In this document: one piece after another, positions 1 to 8,047 of the stretch
How the letters are laid out: each line of letters starts with the position of its first letter
Numbering within the stretch: position 1 is the stretch's first letter
DNA from: Bacillus sp. FJAT-44742
GTDB taxonomy: Bacteria; Bacillota; Bacilli; Bacillales; Marinococcaceae
Direction: 5' to 3'
Assembly: GCF_002797315.1 (NCBI RefSeq)
Contig: NZ_KZ454937.1
Location: 256,658 to 320,657, forward strand
DNA: 64,000 bases
Translations under genes and position numbers: made by a program
Notes under the pieces: generated by a model
Seen by the model: only the letters and a program-made list of their open reading frames with translations
The model's database searches: none
What the model was told of the DNA's origin: nothing

Positions 1-1
1 T

Positions 2-601
2 GGATATGTCAGTCTCTCTTATGTGACGGTCGGTGAAGTAGCCTCCTCTCAAACCTCCCCTGTAAATAATGAAATCATTGCCATTGATCCGGGCCATGGC
101 GGAAAGGATCCAGGTGCAGAAGCCTATGGGCTGCAAGAAAAGGAAATTGCGTTAGATGTTGGTCTTAGAGTACAAGAGAACCTAGATAATCTTGGCGCAG
201 AAGTCGTCATGACCCGCACCAGTGATGTCTTTGTCGGGTTGTCAGAGAGAGCACGTATTGCCAATGAAGCCGACGCTAGTTCCTTTGTCAGTATTCACGC
301 GAATTCGTTTAACGGAGAAGTGGAGGGGACAGAAACCTTTCATTCACCCGGGAGCGAAAAAGGGAAAGAATTAGCAGCTTATATTCAAGAAGAGCTACTA
401 AAGGAGTTAGGAACTCATGACCGGGGAGTCAAAGAAGCTCACTTTGCCGTCTTATCTGAAACAACTATGCCGGCCGTACTCGCTGAGATTGCCTTTATGG
501 ATCATCCCTCAGATGCAGAAAAACTTCAATCCGGGGAACACAGAGAACGAATTGCAACGGCAATCACTCAGGGAATTAAGAAGTATTACTCTCATAACTA
601 A
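2..601 (+). CDS. N-acetylmuramoyl-L-alanine amidase (Amidase_3), 5' end outside window
   Basis: Zinc amidase that cleaves the MurNAc-L-Ala bond of peptidoglycan outside the membrane. The frame is open from base 2, so the gene is cut by the window edge; the first residues (GYVSLSYVTV) match the end of the SH3b domain in the paralog at 26394 (GYISLSYVTL). The catalytic domain shows DPGHGGKDPGA (zinc His), LQEKE (zinc Glu), SIHAN (zinc His) and PAVLAEIAF (catalytic Glu), and ends SDAEKLQ...KKYYSHN. A GTG at 23 is only an internal codon. A GerMN lipoprotein gene follows 99 bases downstream, so a spore or germination role is plausible but inferred. Confidence 0.9.
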   Translation, partial: GYVSLSYVTVGEVASSQTSPVNNEIIAIDPGHGGKDPGAEAYGLQEKEIALDVGLRVQENLDNLGAEVVMTRTSDVFVGLSERARIANEADASSFVSIHANSFNGEVEGTETFHSPGSEKGKELAAYIQEELLKELGTHDRGVKEAHFAVLSETTMPAVLAEIAFMDHPSDAEKLQSGEHRERIATAITQGIKKYYSHN

Positions 602-700
602 GAAAAATTTAAACCATTGTATAGGAAAAGTAATTTTCTCTTTTTTCTGTCTCACCCCAAGGATCACGATAAAATCAAAGAAGAGTAGAAGGGAGTTCGT

Positions 701-1372
701 ATGAAGAAGGTTGGATTTATAATCATTTTAAGTAGTGGTATCTTTCTAGCTGCTTGCGGTCAAGGAACAACCCCGCAAGATGCAGAGTATGAGGAAGAAG
801 TAACAGGCGACGAAGAAACAGTAGAGAGGTCAGAAGAAGAATCGGTGAACAATGACGAAGGCACAGAGGATGAAGGGGGAGAAAACGGTCTGGAGGAAGA
901 AACAACCGAAGAAGATATGGATGGAAATCAACAGAGCATGGAAGAGGAACAGGTGACAGACACTGTGCTTCTTTACTTTTCTGATCAAGAGGTAATGGAA
1001 ATTTACTATGAAGAACATACCCTGGAAGTCGATTCAGAGGATCAACTTCCCGTGGCAGCCTTACAGCAATGGATTGAAGGACCAGAGCACGAGAGATTAA
1101 CCTCAATAGTCAACGAGGATACAGATGTGCAATGGGTGGAAGAAGAGGGGAATACTGCCGTCATCTCCTTTAATCCGGCTCTTCTAGAATCCAACCTTGG
1201 ATCGACTGCCGAAAAGCATTTGACTGAACAAATGGCATCTATCATGGAGCAATTTGGGTTTAGTCAGATCAAAATCTTGATTGATGGAGAGGAACAAGAC
1301 ACGTTATTTGGCCACTTCGAGGGGGGAGAGACATTCTCTTCCTCAGAAGAACATCATCCGATCACGGAATAA
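701..1372 (+). CDS. GerMN-domain lipoprotein
   Basis: Predicted lipoprotein of 223 aa: signal peptide with lipobox LAAC (Cys19), then a very acidic Glu-rich linker to about residue 85, then a GerMN domain (about 88-215: VLLYFSDQE, LPVAALQQWIEGP, GNTAVISFNPALL). GerM of Bacillus is needed for sporulation and germination; GerMN domains also occur in other envelope lipoproteins. The start has a GAAGGGAG ribosome site. It follows the amidase gene and ends before a strong terminator, so the two may be co-transcribed. The linker is more acidic than in typical soil Bacillus, fitting a halophile. Confidence 0.8.
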   Translation: MKKVGFIIILSSGIFLAACGQGTTPQDAEYEEEVTGDEETVERSEEESVNNDEGTEDEGGENGLEEETTEEDMDGNQQSMEEEQVTDTVLLYFSDQEVMEIYYEEHTLEVDSEDQLPVAALQQWIEGPEHERLTSIVNEDTDVQWVEEEGNTAVISFNPALLESNLGSTAEKHLTEQMASIMEQFGFSQIKILIDGEEQDTLFGHFEGGETFSSSEEHHPITE

Positions 1373-1437
1373 AAAGACGTCTCCTACCTCTTAGTAAAAA
1401 AATGGTGAAACGTAAAGGGTGGGGAGACAGTCGTTAC

Positions 1438-1469
1438 AAAGGGAGGAAAAATGATCCTCCCTTTTCTTT
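1438..1469 (+). terminator. Rho-independent terminator after GerMN gene
   Basis: AAAGGGAGGA pairs with TCCTCCCTTT around a 6-7 base loop and is followed by TTCTTT. An imperfect GTCTCC/GGAGAC stem lies just upstream (about 1378-1432). Confidence 0.75.
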
Positions 1470-1613
1470 GGACAACACGCACAACACGTGTTACATTGCA
1501 TGCCCAACTTCCACTATTCGAAATATATTCTAGCGTCTATCAAACGTCTTTTTATTCTTAGGTCATTCCAACGCACTCAACACGCGGATTGTGGGTACAA
1601 AAAAGGAGTGAGA

Positions 1614-2231
1614 ATGGTGTTTTCCAACAAGAAAGAAGGCAATGTGAAAGAGTACTTGAAACCGATAAGGAGCAGAGAAGAGAAGGAAAAAAAGCTCTTA
1701 CAAAAGGCTGCACGTCTAGAAGAAAAGGGGAAGCTAAACGAAGCAATTGAATATGTCGATCAGGCTATCGAAGCTTATGTGGAACATGGACATTTAAGCA
1801 AGGCCTTTGCGGCTTATCAGAAAAAAGGGTCCTACCTCTATCAAGCAGGCAGAAAGGAAGAATCCTGGAATCTTTATCAGGAATTAGAGGAGATTTATCA
1901 AGAAGATGATCTTATTCTTCCTCAAGTATACGATGAGATGAGAAAACAATGTGAAGATGAAAATAGATTTACCAAAGCGTTTGAAATGGAACTTCTAGCG
2001 ACTCTTTTTACTCATCGAAGTCAACTCTTACAAAATCAAAGGTTCCACGAGGACACGTTTAAGATAGATCGAAACTGGGAAGAAAATGAACGTTGCATGC
2101 ATTTAGCAGAGCAAGCAGGAATAGATTGGCAACCCATTCAAACGTATTTAAGAGAAGCGTACAAAGGAATAGACGCACATTCCGACTTTGCAGGTATATA
2201 CAAAGACGTGAAAAAACAGTTCCTTACGTAG
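1614..2231 (+). CDS. Helical repeat (TPR-like) hypothetical protein
   Basis: A 205-aa soluble protein. I chose the ATG at 1614 because AAAAGGAGTGAGA lies directly upstream; the frame is open for 42 codons further up but has no ribosome site there. It is almost entirely helical, with repeated patterns such as KLNEAIEYVDQAIEAYVEHG and SKAFAAYQKKGSYLYQAG that look like degenerate TPR units, which usually mediate protein contacts. No signal peptide or membrane segment. It stands alone between terminators. Function unknown. Confidence 0.65.
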   Translation: MVFSNKKEGNVKEYLKPIRSREEKEKKLLQKAARLEEKGKLNEAIEYVDQAIEAYVEHGHLSKAFAAYQKKGSYLYQAGRKEESWNLYQELEEIYQEDDLILPQVYDEMRKQCEDENRFTKAFEMELLATLFTHRSQLLQNQRFHEDTFKIDRNWEENERCMHLAEQAGIDWQPIQTYLREAYKGIDAHSDFAGIYKDVKKQFLT

Positions 2232-2377
2232 GAAGTGCTAGATGTTTCTTTTGTTTGTGTTTTAATTATTCTCACCATGGGTAAAACGAAAACTCAAATA
2301 GAAATACCCCTCAGTCCCTTCAAACGCCACAATTTAAGTGATATAGTAAGGATTATCATCTTCATTTCTTTTTAAGC

Positions 2378-2406
2378 CCCCTGCTTTGTTAGCAGGGGAT
2401 TTTTTC
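2378..2406 (+). terminator. Terminator
   Basis: CCCCTGCT-TTGTT-AGCAGGGG followed by ATTTTTT. It terminates the TPR-like gene. Confidence 0.8.
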
Positions 2407-2494
2407 TATAACGCTATACTTAGCTTTGGTCTTTAAGAACTAAATTACAGGTGGGGAGAGTTTGCCGAATTATACTTACAAAGGGGGAAGGAAA

Positions 2495-2854
2495 ATGAAA
2501 AACATTAATTTAGACGGAAAGACTAAAAAAGCAGTACATGGTTTGTTGGAAGTATACATAAACAGTGTGTACAAAAACCAACAGCTTAATAAAATTGGGA
2601 TAGATGGCAATAGTTTTATAAATGATATAATAACGATTAAGGGTATAGACATTGGATCCTTTCTCTCGGGTCTTTTAGAGTTACCTGAGGACGATCAGGG
2701 AGGATTTTTCTATGAGGCAACTTCCCATCTTATTAGTGAAGATTCAAAACCAACTCCTGAAGAGGTGTTAAAGGAAATCGACAATAATATAACGGCCCTT
2801 TTAGAAGGGAAGACGATTTGTTATAGTGCGGAAGGACAAAGAATCATAAAATAG
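2495..2854 (+). CDS. Hypothetical 119-aa protein
   Basis: Unrecognised. The ATG at 2495 is chosen over an upstream TTG-type start because AAGGGGGAAGG lies 4-8 bases before it. The protein is soluble and acidic overall, with a helical first half (KTKKAVHGLLEVYINSVYKN) and a conserved-looking core (SFLSGLLELPEDDQGGFFYEATSHL). No signal peptide, Cys pair or catalytic motif. It follows a terminator and precedes about 600 bases of decayed sequence. Confidence 0.5.
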   Translation: MKNINLDGKTKKAVHGLLEVYINSVYKNQQLNKIGIDGNSFINDIITIKGIDIGSFLSGLLELPEDDQGGFFYEATSHLISEDSKPTPEEVLKEIDNNITALLEGKTICYSAEGQRIIK

Positions 2855-3074
2855 TAGGAGAGAAAAGGTAGTCAGGAGTAGATTGTTTTATTTTAAACTG
2901 TGCGAAAATTCTAACTATATATGGTAACAAATGTATGTTAGAATCAAATTGATAGACGGGCTTTTGTTAGCCTTGATATCCATCCCACTACATGAGACTT
3001 GACTATTTTCCATCTGATGTGCTGCCCAAAAACATCATAAGTGGTTACTTGACTTTATCGTCAGGTCTCATAAG

Positions 3075-3109
3075 AAAGCGCTTCCTCAGCATGGAGGGAG
3101 TGCTTTTTT
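3075..3109 (+). terminator. Terminator-like hairpin
   Basis: AAAGCGCTTCCTC pairs, with G-U pairs, with GAGGGAGTGCTTT and is followed by T residues. It lies in the 2855-3186 stretch, where I see no credible gene. Confidence 0.5.
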
Positions 3110-3186
3110 GTTTAGTCAATTCAACAAAGGGCTACGGGGGCGAAGTCCCAATGATTTTTAGAGTTGTCATCTAAACGATAGAATGA

Positions 3187-3354
3187 TGGGGATGGATAAG
3201 CTCAGTAACAACGGCAGTAGGGGGATTTCTCAGTGCAGCTTCCTTTCCTCCAATCAATGCCTGGATCTTTGAAACCTGGGATTACCCCTCACCATACAAG
3301 AACCTATGTTCCTGGGTTACCACAATACAGGAAGCTTTATTCCTTTTCTTATAA
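3187..3354 (+). pseudogene. Membrane-protein remnant (CBO0543-like guess)
   Basis: One frame between two stops reads WGWISS...AAVGG-like hydrophobic sequence, then FPPINAWIFETWDYPSPY and a hydrophobic end. The aromatic-rich segment resembles small multi-pass membrane proteins of the CBO0543 type, from memory only. It has no start codon or ribosome site and a TGA directly upstream (3184), so I read it as a leftover fragment. Confidence 0.25.
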
Positions 3355-3495
3355 ATTCCCCAACAAATGGGACGGTTTGAGATTGAATAGGCTTTGCACC
3401 TATTACTGTTTGTTTCTAAATCGTAAGTTTTATAGGGGTGCCCAAAAACTTAGGTTTTTTAGGTTATTATTTAGGTTACTAGGGTGGGTGATAAC

Positions 3496-4061
3496 ATGAG
3501 TAAAAACGAAAACCTAGGTGAGAGTAACGTGGGTGAAAACATAGATAATATTGAACTGATCGTGAAAGAGGTTTCGAATATCATTGAAGAAACACCTAAT
3601 GTCATCCGAAATTGGATGAAAGAGTTAAAGCCATACATTCCTCTTACGAAAAATGCTTCTGGCTATAATGTGTTTGCTCGGGAGGCTTTAGAAAAAATAA
3701 AGCTAATTAAGCAGCTTCATCGGGAGCAAACTATTCCATTCGCCAAATTGAACATTACTTTGCAACAGGTGGAGAAGCTTATAAGCCCACGCCAGAAAAA
3801 GGGACGGATGAAATACTGGCTGAGGATTTAAAAAAGATTAAGGAAGAGTTGTCTCTTAGAGAAGAACAGCATAATCAAAAAGATTTTAACCAAGAGCTTT
3901 TAAAGCGATTAGATCATCAGCAAGAATACATAGATCGAAGACTAGAAGCACGCCATCAGAAGTTAGACCAGTTCATTACAGAATTTCGTGAAGTGAAACG
4001 TTTGGAGGCTGCTGCAAGTGAAGAGAAGAAATGGTGGAAGTTTTGGAAGTATCGACTTTGA
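3496..4061 (+). pseudogene. MerR-like HTH / DUF3967 protein split by a one-base frameshift
   Basis: Two overlapping frames together spell one protein. The first (ATG 3496, ribosome site GGTGGGTGAT) gives a MerR-type helix-turn-helix: VSNIIEETPNVIRNWMKELKPYIP...VFAREALEKIKLIKQLHREQ. The second continues NYSIRQIEHYFATGGEAYKP, then a coiled coil and the Trp-rich DUF3967 tail EEKKWWKFWKYRL. The junction is an A run at 3728-3730 (GAGCAAACTAT); one added A (GAG CAA AAC TAT) restores a continuous frame of about 188 aa. Such proteins occur on plasmids, in phages and in accessory regions of Bacillus; some relatives (RacA) bind chromosomal DNA. It could be true decay or a sequencing error. The beginning of this gene (ATG and first codons) is repeated in several intergenic regions of the window. 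Confidence 0.75.
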
Positions 4062-4072
4062 GCTCAACGAAA

Positions 4073-4108
4073 AACGCCTGTGTACCTATCTAGGTAGTAA
4101 GGCGTTTG
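4073..4108. terminator. Bidirectional terminator
   Basis: AAACGCCT...AGGCGTTT with an inner TACCTA/TAGGTA pairing. It lies between convergent genes ending at 4061 and 4116. Confidence 0.65.
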
Positions 4109-4115
4109 ATCTTAA

Positions 4116-4385
4116 CTATGTAATCTGCCTGGTTTCGTGCTCTCGTGATTCTTGAACTATGTTGTTTATATATCCTTCGGCAGCAAGCGTATAGTGTTTG
4201 ATAGTGTCTTCTCGGTCTTTCATAAATTGGTCTACGCCAACACTAAGCATCGGACCATACCGCATGGTGGTTTTGTGTGGATCCTCTAAGCCAAATTGTA
4301 TCTCTTCTTCGACGTAAGCCAGCCCTTTTGTATGGTGCGGAATCTTTTTAAAAGTCACGAAGATTGAAATGTTATGAGTGTTCAT
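4116..4385 (-). CDS. Hypothetical 89-aa protein
   Basis: Small soluble protein starting MNTHNISIFVTF, with an excellent ribosome site (AAAGGAGGAAAT before the ATG). It contains YGPMLSVGVDQFMKDREDTIKHYTLAAEGYINNIVQESREHE, likely a long helix. I recognise no family. It is transcribed towards the broken DUF3967 gene and shares the terminator between them. Confidence 0.55.
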   Translation of the reverse strand: MNTHNISIFVTFKKIPHHTKGLAYVEEEIQFGLEDPHKTTMRYGPMLSVGVDQFMKDREDTIKHYTLAAEGYINNIVQESREHETRQIT

Positions 4386-4891
4386 ATTTCCTCCTTTAAA
4401 GTAAAAACATCATTTAATTCTATAAAAACCTACTTCTCTTTTGTTCTTTGTATCGTTAATCGTTTCTCAGTAGTAAAATAATAACATTTATTACCTTTTA
4501 TTAGGAGTGTTATATTGATCCAATTATAACGACAAAAAGTCTAAGGTAGCCAATCCGGGTAGAAAACTTGGATTCAATATATTAAGGTTTTTAACAAAGT
4601 TAGTAGGGTTGGTAAAAACCTGAGTAAAAGAAAAACCTTAGGTAAGCACAAGAAAGGTTGAATGGTGGAAACCCTGTGAGGAGAGGACAATCGGCAAGGA
4701 AAAGCACAAAAACTATAAAAAACTGTGTAATAGTCTCTTTTTGTTCCTAGAAACTGGTGGACGGGGTATAAAATATCGGTGTGAAGAGTCAAAAGAATCC
4801 CCGTTTCAGTTGATAAAAGAGGGGGTAGGGATAGTAAACATAGGATCTCTAGACTTTTCACGGTGATATTTAACAAAGGAGGGGTAGATAA
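4386..4891. other. Intergenic region with one short repeat copy
   Basis: No convincing gene. Open frames on the minus strand lack ribosome sites and family features. It contains one degenerate copy of the short gene-start repeat (4599-4650) about 240 bases before the LysM-CAP gene. Confidence 0.5.
4599..4650 (+). repeat. Gene-start repeat, degenerate copy
   Basis: Matches the start of the DUF3967 gene: GTAGGGTTGGTAAAAACCTG, AGTAAAAGAAAAACC, TTAGGTAAG. Here the start codon is CTG and the CCTAGGT core is CTTAGGT. Confidence 0.5.
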
Positions 4892-5533
4892 ATGGTAAAA
4901 GTGTTTTGGATGATTGCTCTATTTTTACTTATTCCAACTACGGCTCTTGGTCAAGAAGAAAATACGTATACAGTAGAACCCGGAGATACCATGTGGAGCA
5001 TCTCTCAACAACACGATCTGACGGTCGATGAACTCCTACAGGCTAACCCAGACATCCTAGATGTAAATACAATCTATGCCAATCAAGTGATTCAACTTCC
5101 TAGCCAAGGAGACGGACAAAGTACACCTTCTCAAGCCGAACAATCTGAAGAGGGCCTTGTACAAGAAGTGATTCGCTTGACCAATGAAGAACGTGCTCAG
5201 CATGGTTTGGATCCTTTAGAACCATATGGAGATCTTGCTGAAGTGGCAGAAATGAAATCTGTGGATATGAGAGATCAAGACTATTTTTCTCATTATAGCC
5301 CAACTTATGGAGATCCTTTCGAGATGATGACCTCTCAAGGGATTGAGTTTCAAGGGGCAGGTGAAAACTTGGCTGCAGGTCAAACCTCTCCTGAGCAAGT
5401 AGTAAGGGAATGGATGGAGTCTCCTAGTCACCGGGATAATATATTAAGACCTGACTTTACCCATATTGGGGTGGGGCACATCGAAGGTGGTTCTTCTGGG
5501 ACGTACTGGACCCAAATGTTTGTAGTAAAGTAA
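4892..5533 (+). CDS. Secreted LysM + CAP (SCP/YkwD-like) protein
   Basis: 213 aa. Signal peptide (about 1-20, ending TALGQ), LysM domain (about 24-70: YTVEPGDTMWSISQQHDLTVDELLQ) that binds peptidoglycan or spore cortex, Gln/Ser linker, then a CAP domain (about 90-213) with VIRLTNEERAQHG, GENLAAG and SHRDNILRPDFTHIGVG. LysM-CAP proteins are common spore-coat or cell-wall proteins in Bacillus (SafA- and YkwD-related); their biochemical activity is unclear. Ribosome site GGAGGGG. Single-gene unit. Confidence 0.85.
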   Translation: MVKVFWMIALFLLIPTTALGQEENTYTVEPGDTMWSISQQHDLTVDELLQANPDILDVNTIYANQVIQLPSQGDGQSTPSQAEQSEEGLVQEVIRLTNEERAQHGLDPLEPYGDLAEVAEMKSVDMRDQDYFSHYSPTYGDPFEMMTSQGIEFQGAGENLAAGQTSPEQVVREWMESPSHRDNILRPDFTHIGVGHIEGGSSGTYWTQMFVVK

Positions 5534-5608
5534 GGGTCCATCAAGCAAAAGTGTTTACCTAACGGAATGAAGCAAAAGGGGATCACGTATTTTCTTCACC
5601 TTCTAAAA

Positions 5609-5654
5609 GGTTAGTAGGTGGGTGATAACATGAGTAAAAAGAAAAACCTAGGTG
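5609..5654 (+). repeat. Gene-start repeat, near-complete copy
   Basis: Near-identical to the 5' end of the gene at 3496: GTAGGTGGGTGATAACATG, then AGTAAAAAGAAAAACCTAGG. It would encode only MSKKKNLGG... before a stop, so it is a detached gene start rather than a gene. Confidence 0.65.
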
Positions 5655-5710
5655 GAATATTACCGATGTTTTCTTATGATTCAAACGAGAGGCTTTAAGG
5701 TGAACTGATA

Positions 5711-5750
5711 GGCCGTAACTTGGGTGAAAAAGAACCTAGGTGAACAACTA
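5711..5750 (+). repeat. Gene-start repeat, partial copy
   Basis: TTGGGTGAAAAAGAACCTAGG with the same spacing between the GGTGAAAA and CCTAGGTGA elements as in the other copies. Confidence 0.45.
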
Positions 5751-5946
5751 GATTCAGGCACTGCTGAATGATCATTTCATTTACCGTATTATCAATGTTT
5801 TAACAAGATAGCAAGAAATCATAACTAGCTAGTAAGTGTAAAAAGGTCCTAGTATGTATCAGTGGAAATTTGTATACACTGATGTTGGGACTCTTTAAGG
5901 CGATTCCGTACATCAAGTTAACCTCCAGAGTCCTATCCTCGCTAGT

Positions 5947-5970
5947 AAGGGAGCCTTCGGGCTCCTTTTT
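5947..5970 (+). terminator. Terminator
   Basis: AAGGGAGCC-TTCG-GGCTCC followed by TTTTT. UUCG tetraloop. The transcript it ends is not clear, because the nearest plus-strand gene stops 400 bases upstream. Confidence 0.75.
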
Positions 5971-5975
5971 ACTTT

Positions 5976-6415
5976 CTATTGAAGATGTTTCTGCCCTGGG
6001 GAAATCAGTGGTATAAAAACACCTGATAAATCTTCTTCAGAAATCGAGTAAATTTTCCATCCTTGTTTTCCTCTTTCTAGTATCATTTTTCCAGTACATA
6101 TTTTGGTTTCGTGTTTGTTTTGATAAAGCAATTTATAATAGACCACTGAATAGTAGGGTTTGATTGTCACCACTTTGGTTTCCAACAAATGTATTTGTCC
6201 AAAGTGTTTCATATTCCTTCGAATGTTTTTTTCTTCTCCGTAGGTAACCTGTATAAAATAGCATTAAGAAGGCCAATAAAATCATCCGCATTTTTTTCAT
6301 TTATCGCAGTGATCATGGATGTAACCGTAGAAATAATTTCACGCTCTTCTAATTTATCAAGTCCAATTGAAAACAGCCCACTGAGTAAAACGATCACGGT
6401 AAAAAGTTTTTTCAC
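5976..6415 (-). pseudogene. Secreted NTF2-like protein split into two frames
   Basis: The first frame (GTG start 6415) has a signal-like N-terminus MKKLFTVIVLLSGLFSIG and a helical part VTSMITAINEKNADDFIGLL; it stops at 6209. The second frame begins in the same place (overlap ATGA, 6209-6212) with MKHFGQIHLLETKVV and continues into beta-strand-like sequence (YSVVYYKLLY, KMILERGKQGWKIYSISEEDL). Together they look like one small NTF2/SnoaL-like fold with N-terminal helices and C-terminal sheet, so a frameshift is likelier than two genes. Two translationally coupled mini-genes remain possible because ATGA overlaps do couple genes and GAAGGA precedes the second ATG. Confidence 0.55.
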
Positions 6416-6720
6416 AACCTTGCCCCTCTGTATACATTATGTTAAATTTTTAATTCTGAAATGGAAGCCCACAGCTCGATTAGTATGTACGTACGGAACT
6501 CCATATATGTTTTGTTAATGAAAGCAAAAGATACTCTCCTGTAGGATTGGCAAAAACCTAGGTGAAAAAAGAAAACCTAGGTGATAAATGATGAACCTTT
6601 GTGAGGAAAAAAGAAATGCAAAGTGGCGTTACTCAAAGAATCTATGACGGAGTTTCCGGTATTTTTATTATATAAACACGTTTAACTTCCTGGTATTAAA
6701 GCGGAGGAGGGGTCATTACG
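6416..6720. other. Intergenic region with one short repeat copy
   Basis: No gene seen. A CCTAGGT double repeat lies at 6541-6590, about 130 bases before the next gene. Confidence 0.4.
6541..6590 (+). repeat. Gene-start repeat with two CCTAGGTGA units
   Basis: GTAGGATTGGCAAAAACCTA followed by GGTGAAAAAAGAAAACCTAG and GTGATAAATG. Two ACCTAGGT palindromes 18 bases apart. Confidence 0.5.
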
Positions 6721-7368
6721 ATGAAAAGATACGGGTTGTCAATTGTTACTTTAAGTGTTGTTGGACTATTCGTTGCATGCGGGGAGAAATCGGTAGAGAC
6801 GGGAACAGAAGAAATAAGAGCCGAAGAAACAGAGAACATAGAAGGAGAGGAGACCGCAACCAATCCAACAGAAGGTGTGGTTGCCGTTGAAGAGGTTGAG
6901 GAAGTAGAGCCAGGGGTCGAAGAGCAGACGGAAGAAACTCCACAATACGAGCAATTCGTTTCTGATTATAATTCGTTCATTTCTATGTATTTTGACAGTG
7001 AGGCACTTCTTAACGTAGAAGACATTGTGCCTCATTCAGATTATGATCTACAGATGAATGGGTACGTGACTCATTCGATTAAGGTATCTGAAAAGGGGAA
7101 CGTTATCGAAGTGACACTTCTTGGTAAGACGAACGATAGCCAAGAAGGGAGCCGAGAACTGCCTGTGGCTTTGGCTGGTACCATGCACGCAATGGATCAG
7201 GATCATTTCGAGAGTGTCGAAGAGATAGACGCGTTTTTAACAAACGAAACCGAGTTTGATAAATATACTTCTGAAGGGGAGAAGAGGATCAAGGCTGAAA
7301 CAGACTCGGTTGAATACTCATTTATTGACTTGAATGACAGCATGCTAATTACGGTGAAGCCAAAATAA
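6721..7368 (+). CDS. Acidic lipoprotein, paralog of the one at 50943
   Basis: 215 aa. Lipobox FVAC (Cys20), then a Glu/Thr-rich linker to about residue 75, then a globular domain of unknown family: YEQFVSDYNSFISMYF, YVTHSIKVSEKG, EGSRELPVALAGTMHAMD, IKAETDSVEYSFIDLNDSM. The C-terminal domain is clearly shared with the gene at 50943, including the NSFIS and EGSRELP motifs. Ribosome site GGAGGAGGGG. Probably anchored outside the membrane; no known catalytic motif. Single-gene unit. Confidence 0.7.
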   Translation: MKRYGLSIVTLSVVGLFVACGEKSVETGTEEIRAEETENIEGEETATNPTEGVVAVEEVEEVEPGVEEQTEETPQYEQFVSDYNSFISMYFDSEALLNVEDIVPHSDYDLQMNGYVTHSIKVSEKGNVIEVTLLGKTNDSQEGSRELPVALAGTMHAMDQDHFESVEEIDAFLTNETEFDKYTSEGEKRIKAETDSVEYSFIDLNDSMLITVKPK

Positions 7369-7463
7369 AGACCCTTCAAGGAGGGCTTTCCCGTTGCCTA
7401 TTTTTTCGCTAGTACACTTTTAAGGCAGCGTGTATTTTTAGCAAGTATAAAGGCTCTCTCTCG

Positions 7464-7625
7464 TCTCTAATCATCAACAATGAGAACATATTGACAAAAC
7501 GCCTCGGGGTAGGAACAAGTTATGATGTAGTGATTCGAAAATTGGATGTTTTGGGGAAAGAAATGTGTATGACTTATCAGATACTCCTTTTGTTATTGGA
7601 ATGTTGAGAGAGTTAATGCTGCTCT
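7464..7625 (+). pseudogene. Remnant of a GerA/SpoVAF-family germination protein
   Basis: One frame reads ILTKRLGVGTSYDVVIRKLDV then LGKEMCM, and a shifted frame continues LSDTPFVIGMLRELM. This order resembles the N-terminus of SpoVAF/GerA proteins (LGxGxSFDVxxRxLxV...DxxFIIxxLREL), from memory. A one-base shift near 7570 breaks it, and nothing recognisable follows. An open frame 7565-7792 (GTG start, hydrophobic, 75 aa) begins inside the fragment and is probably its decayed continuation rather than a gene. Confidence 0.45.
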
Positions 7626-7793
7626 GTTATTCATTTTTCTTGCTAGTATTAGGGCTTTTAATAAGCCATATTTGTGGTCCTTCCTGCCTTTTAATATGTA
7701 AAACAATTAACAAGATACTAATTTCATTTAAACAAGGTGATATATTGAATTTCCTCCTTTTGTTTTATGATTACGTGAATAATATTTCTTAAG

Positions 7794-7823
7794 AAAGAGA
7801 GGTATAACGGAACCTCTCTTTCT
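7794..7823 (+). terminator. Terminator
   Basis: AAAGAGAGG-TATAACGGAA-CCTCTCTTTCT, at the end of the SpoVAF-like remnant. A very similar hairpin occurs at 19751. Confidence 0.65.
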
Positions 7824-7877
7824 GTGTAAAAAGAATGCAGTAATTTTACTTAGAGTGTTGTTCGTTTAAGATCCCAA

Positions 7878-7927
7878 AAATAAAGAAGCAGCATGAGCGA
7901 AATATGGCTCAAACTGCTCCTTTATTT
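7878..7927. terminator. Long terminator-like hairpin downstream of the tartrate operon
   Basis: AAATAAAGAAGCAG...CTGCTCCTTTATTT. It has the same AATAAAGAAGC/GCTTCTTTATT style as the repeat-linked hairpins at 15645 and 41680. It could terminate the minus-strand genes that end at 8048. Confidence 0.5.
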
Positions 7928-8047
7928 TGCATTGACTATTGGAATAGGTAGAGTTTTCTTTTAGATACATTTTCACCAGACAATTAACCACTTGCCGACT
8001 AAATATTGACTTACTCGTACAATAGGAGGTTAAATGAATGGATGTTT

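Larger units (their letters stand above)
5534..5946. other. Intergenic region with two short repeat copies
   Basis: No credible gene. It holds two copies of the CCTAGGT gene-start repeat and ends in a terminator hairpin whose upstream partner gene is not evident. Confidence 0.5.

Noticed and set aside
723..1245. Minus-strand open frames opposite the GerMN gene
   Set aside because: They mirror the GAA/GAG-rich linker, giving Leu/Ser-rich shadow proteins without ribosome sites.
4574..4876. 100-aa minus-strand frame before the LysM-CAP gene
   Set aside because: Low-complexity Leu/Pro/Thr composition, no ribosome site, overlaps a repeat.
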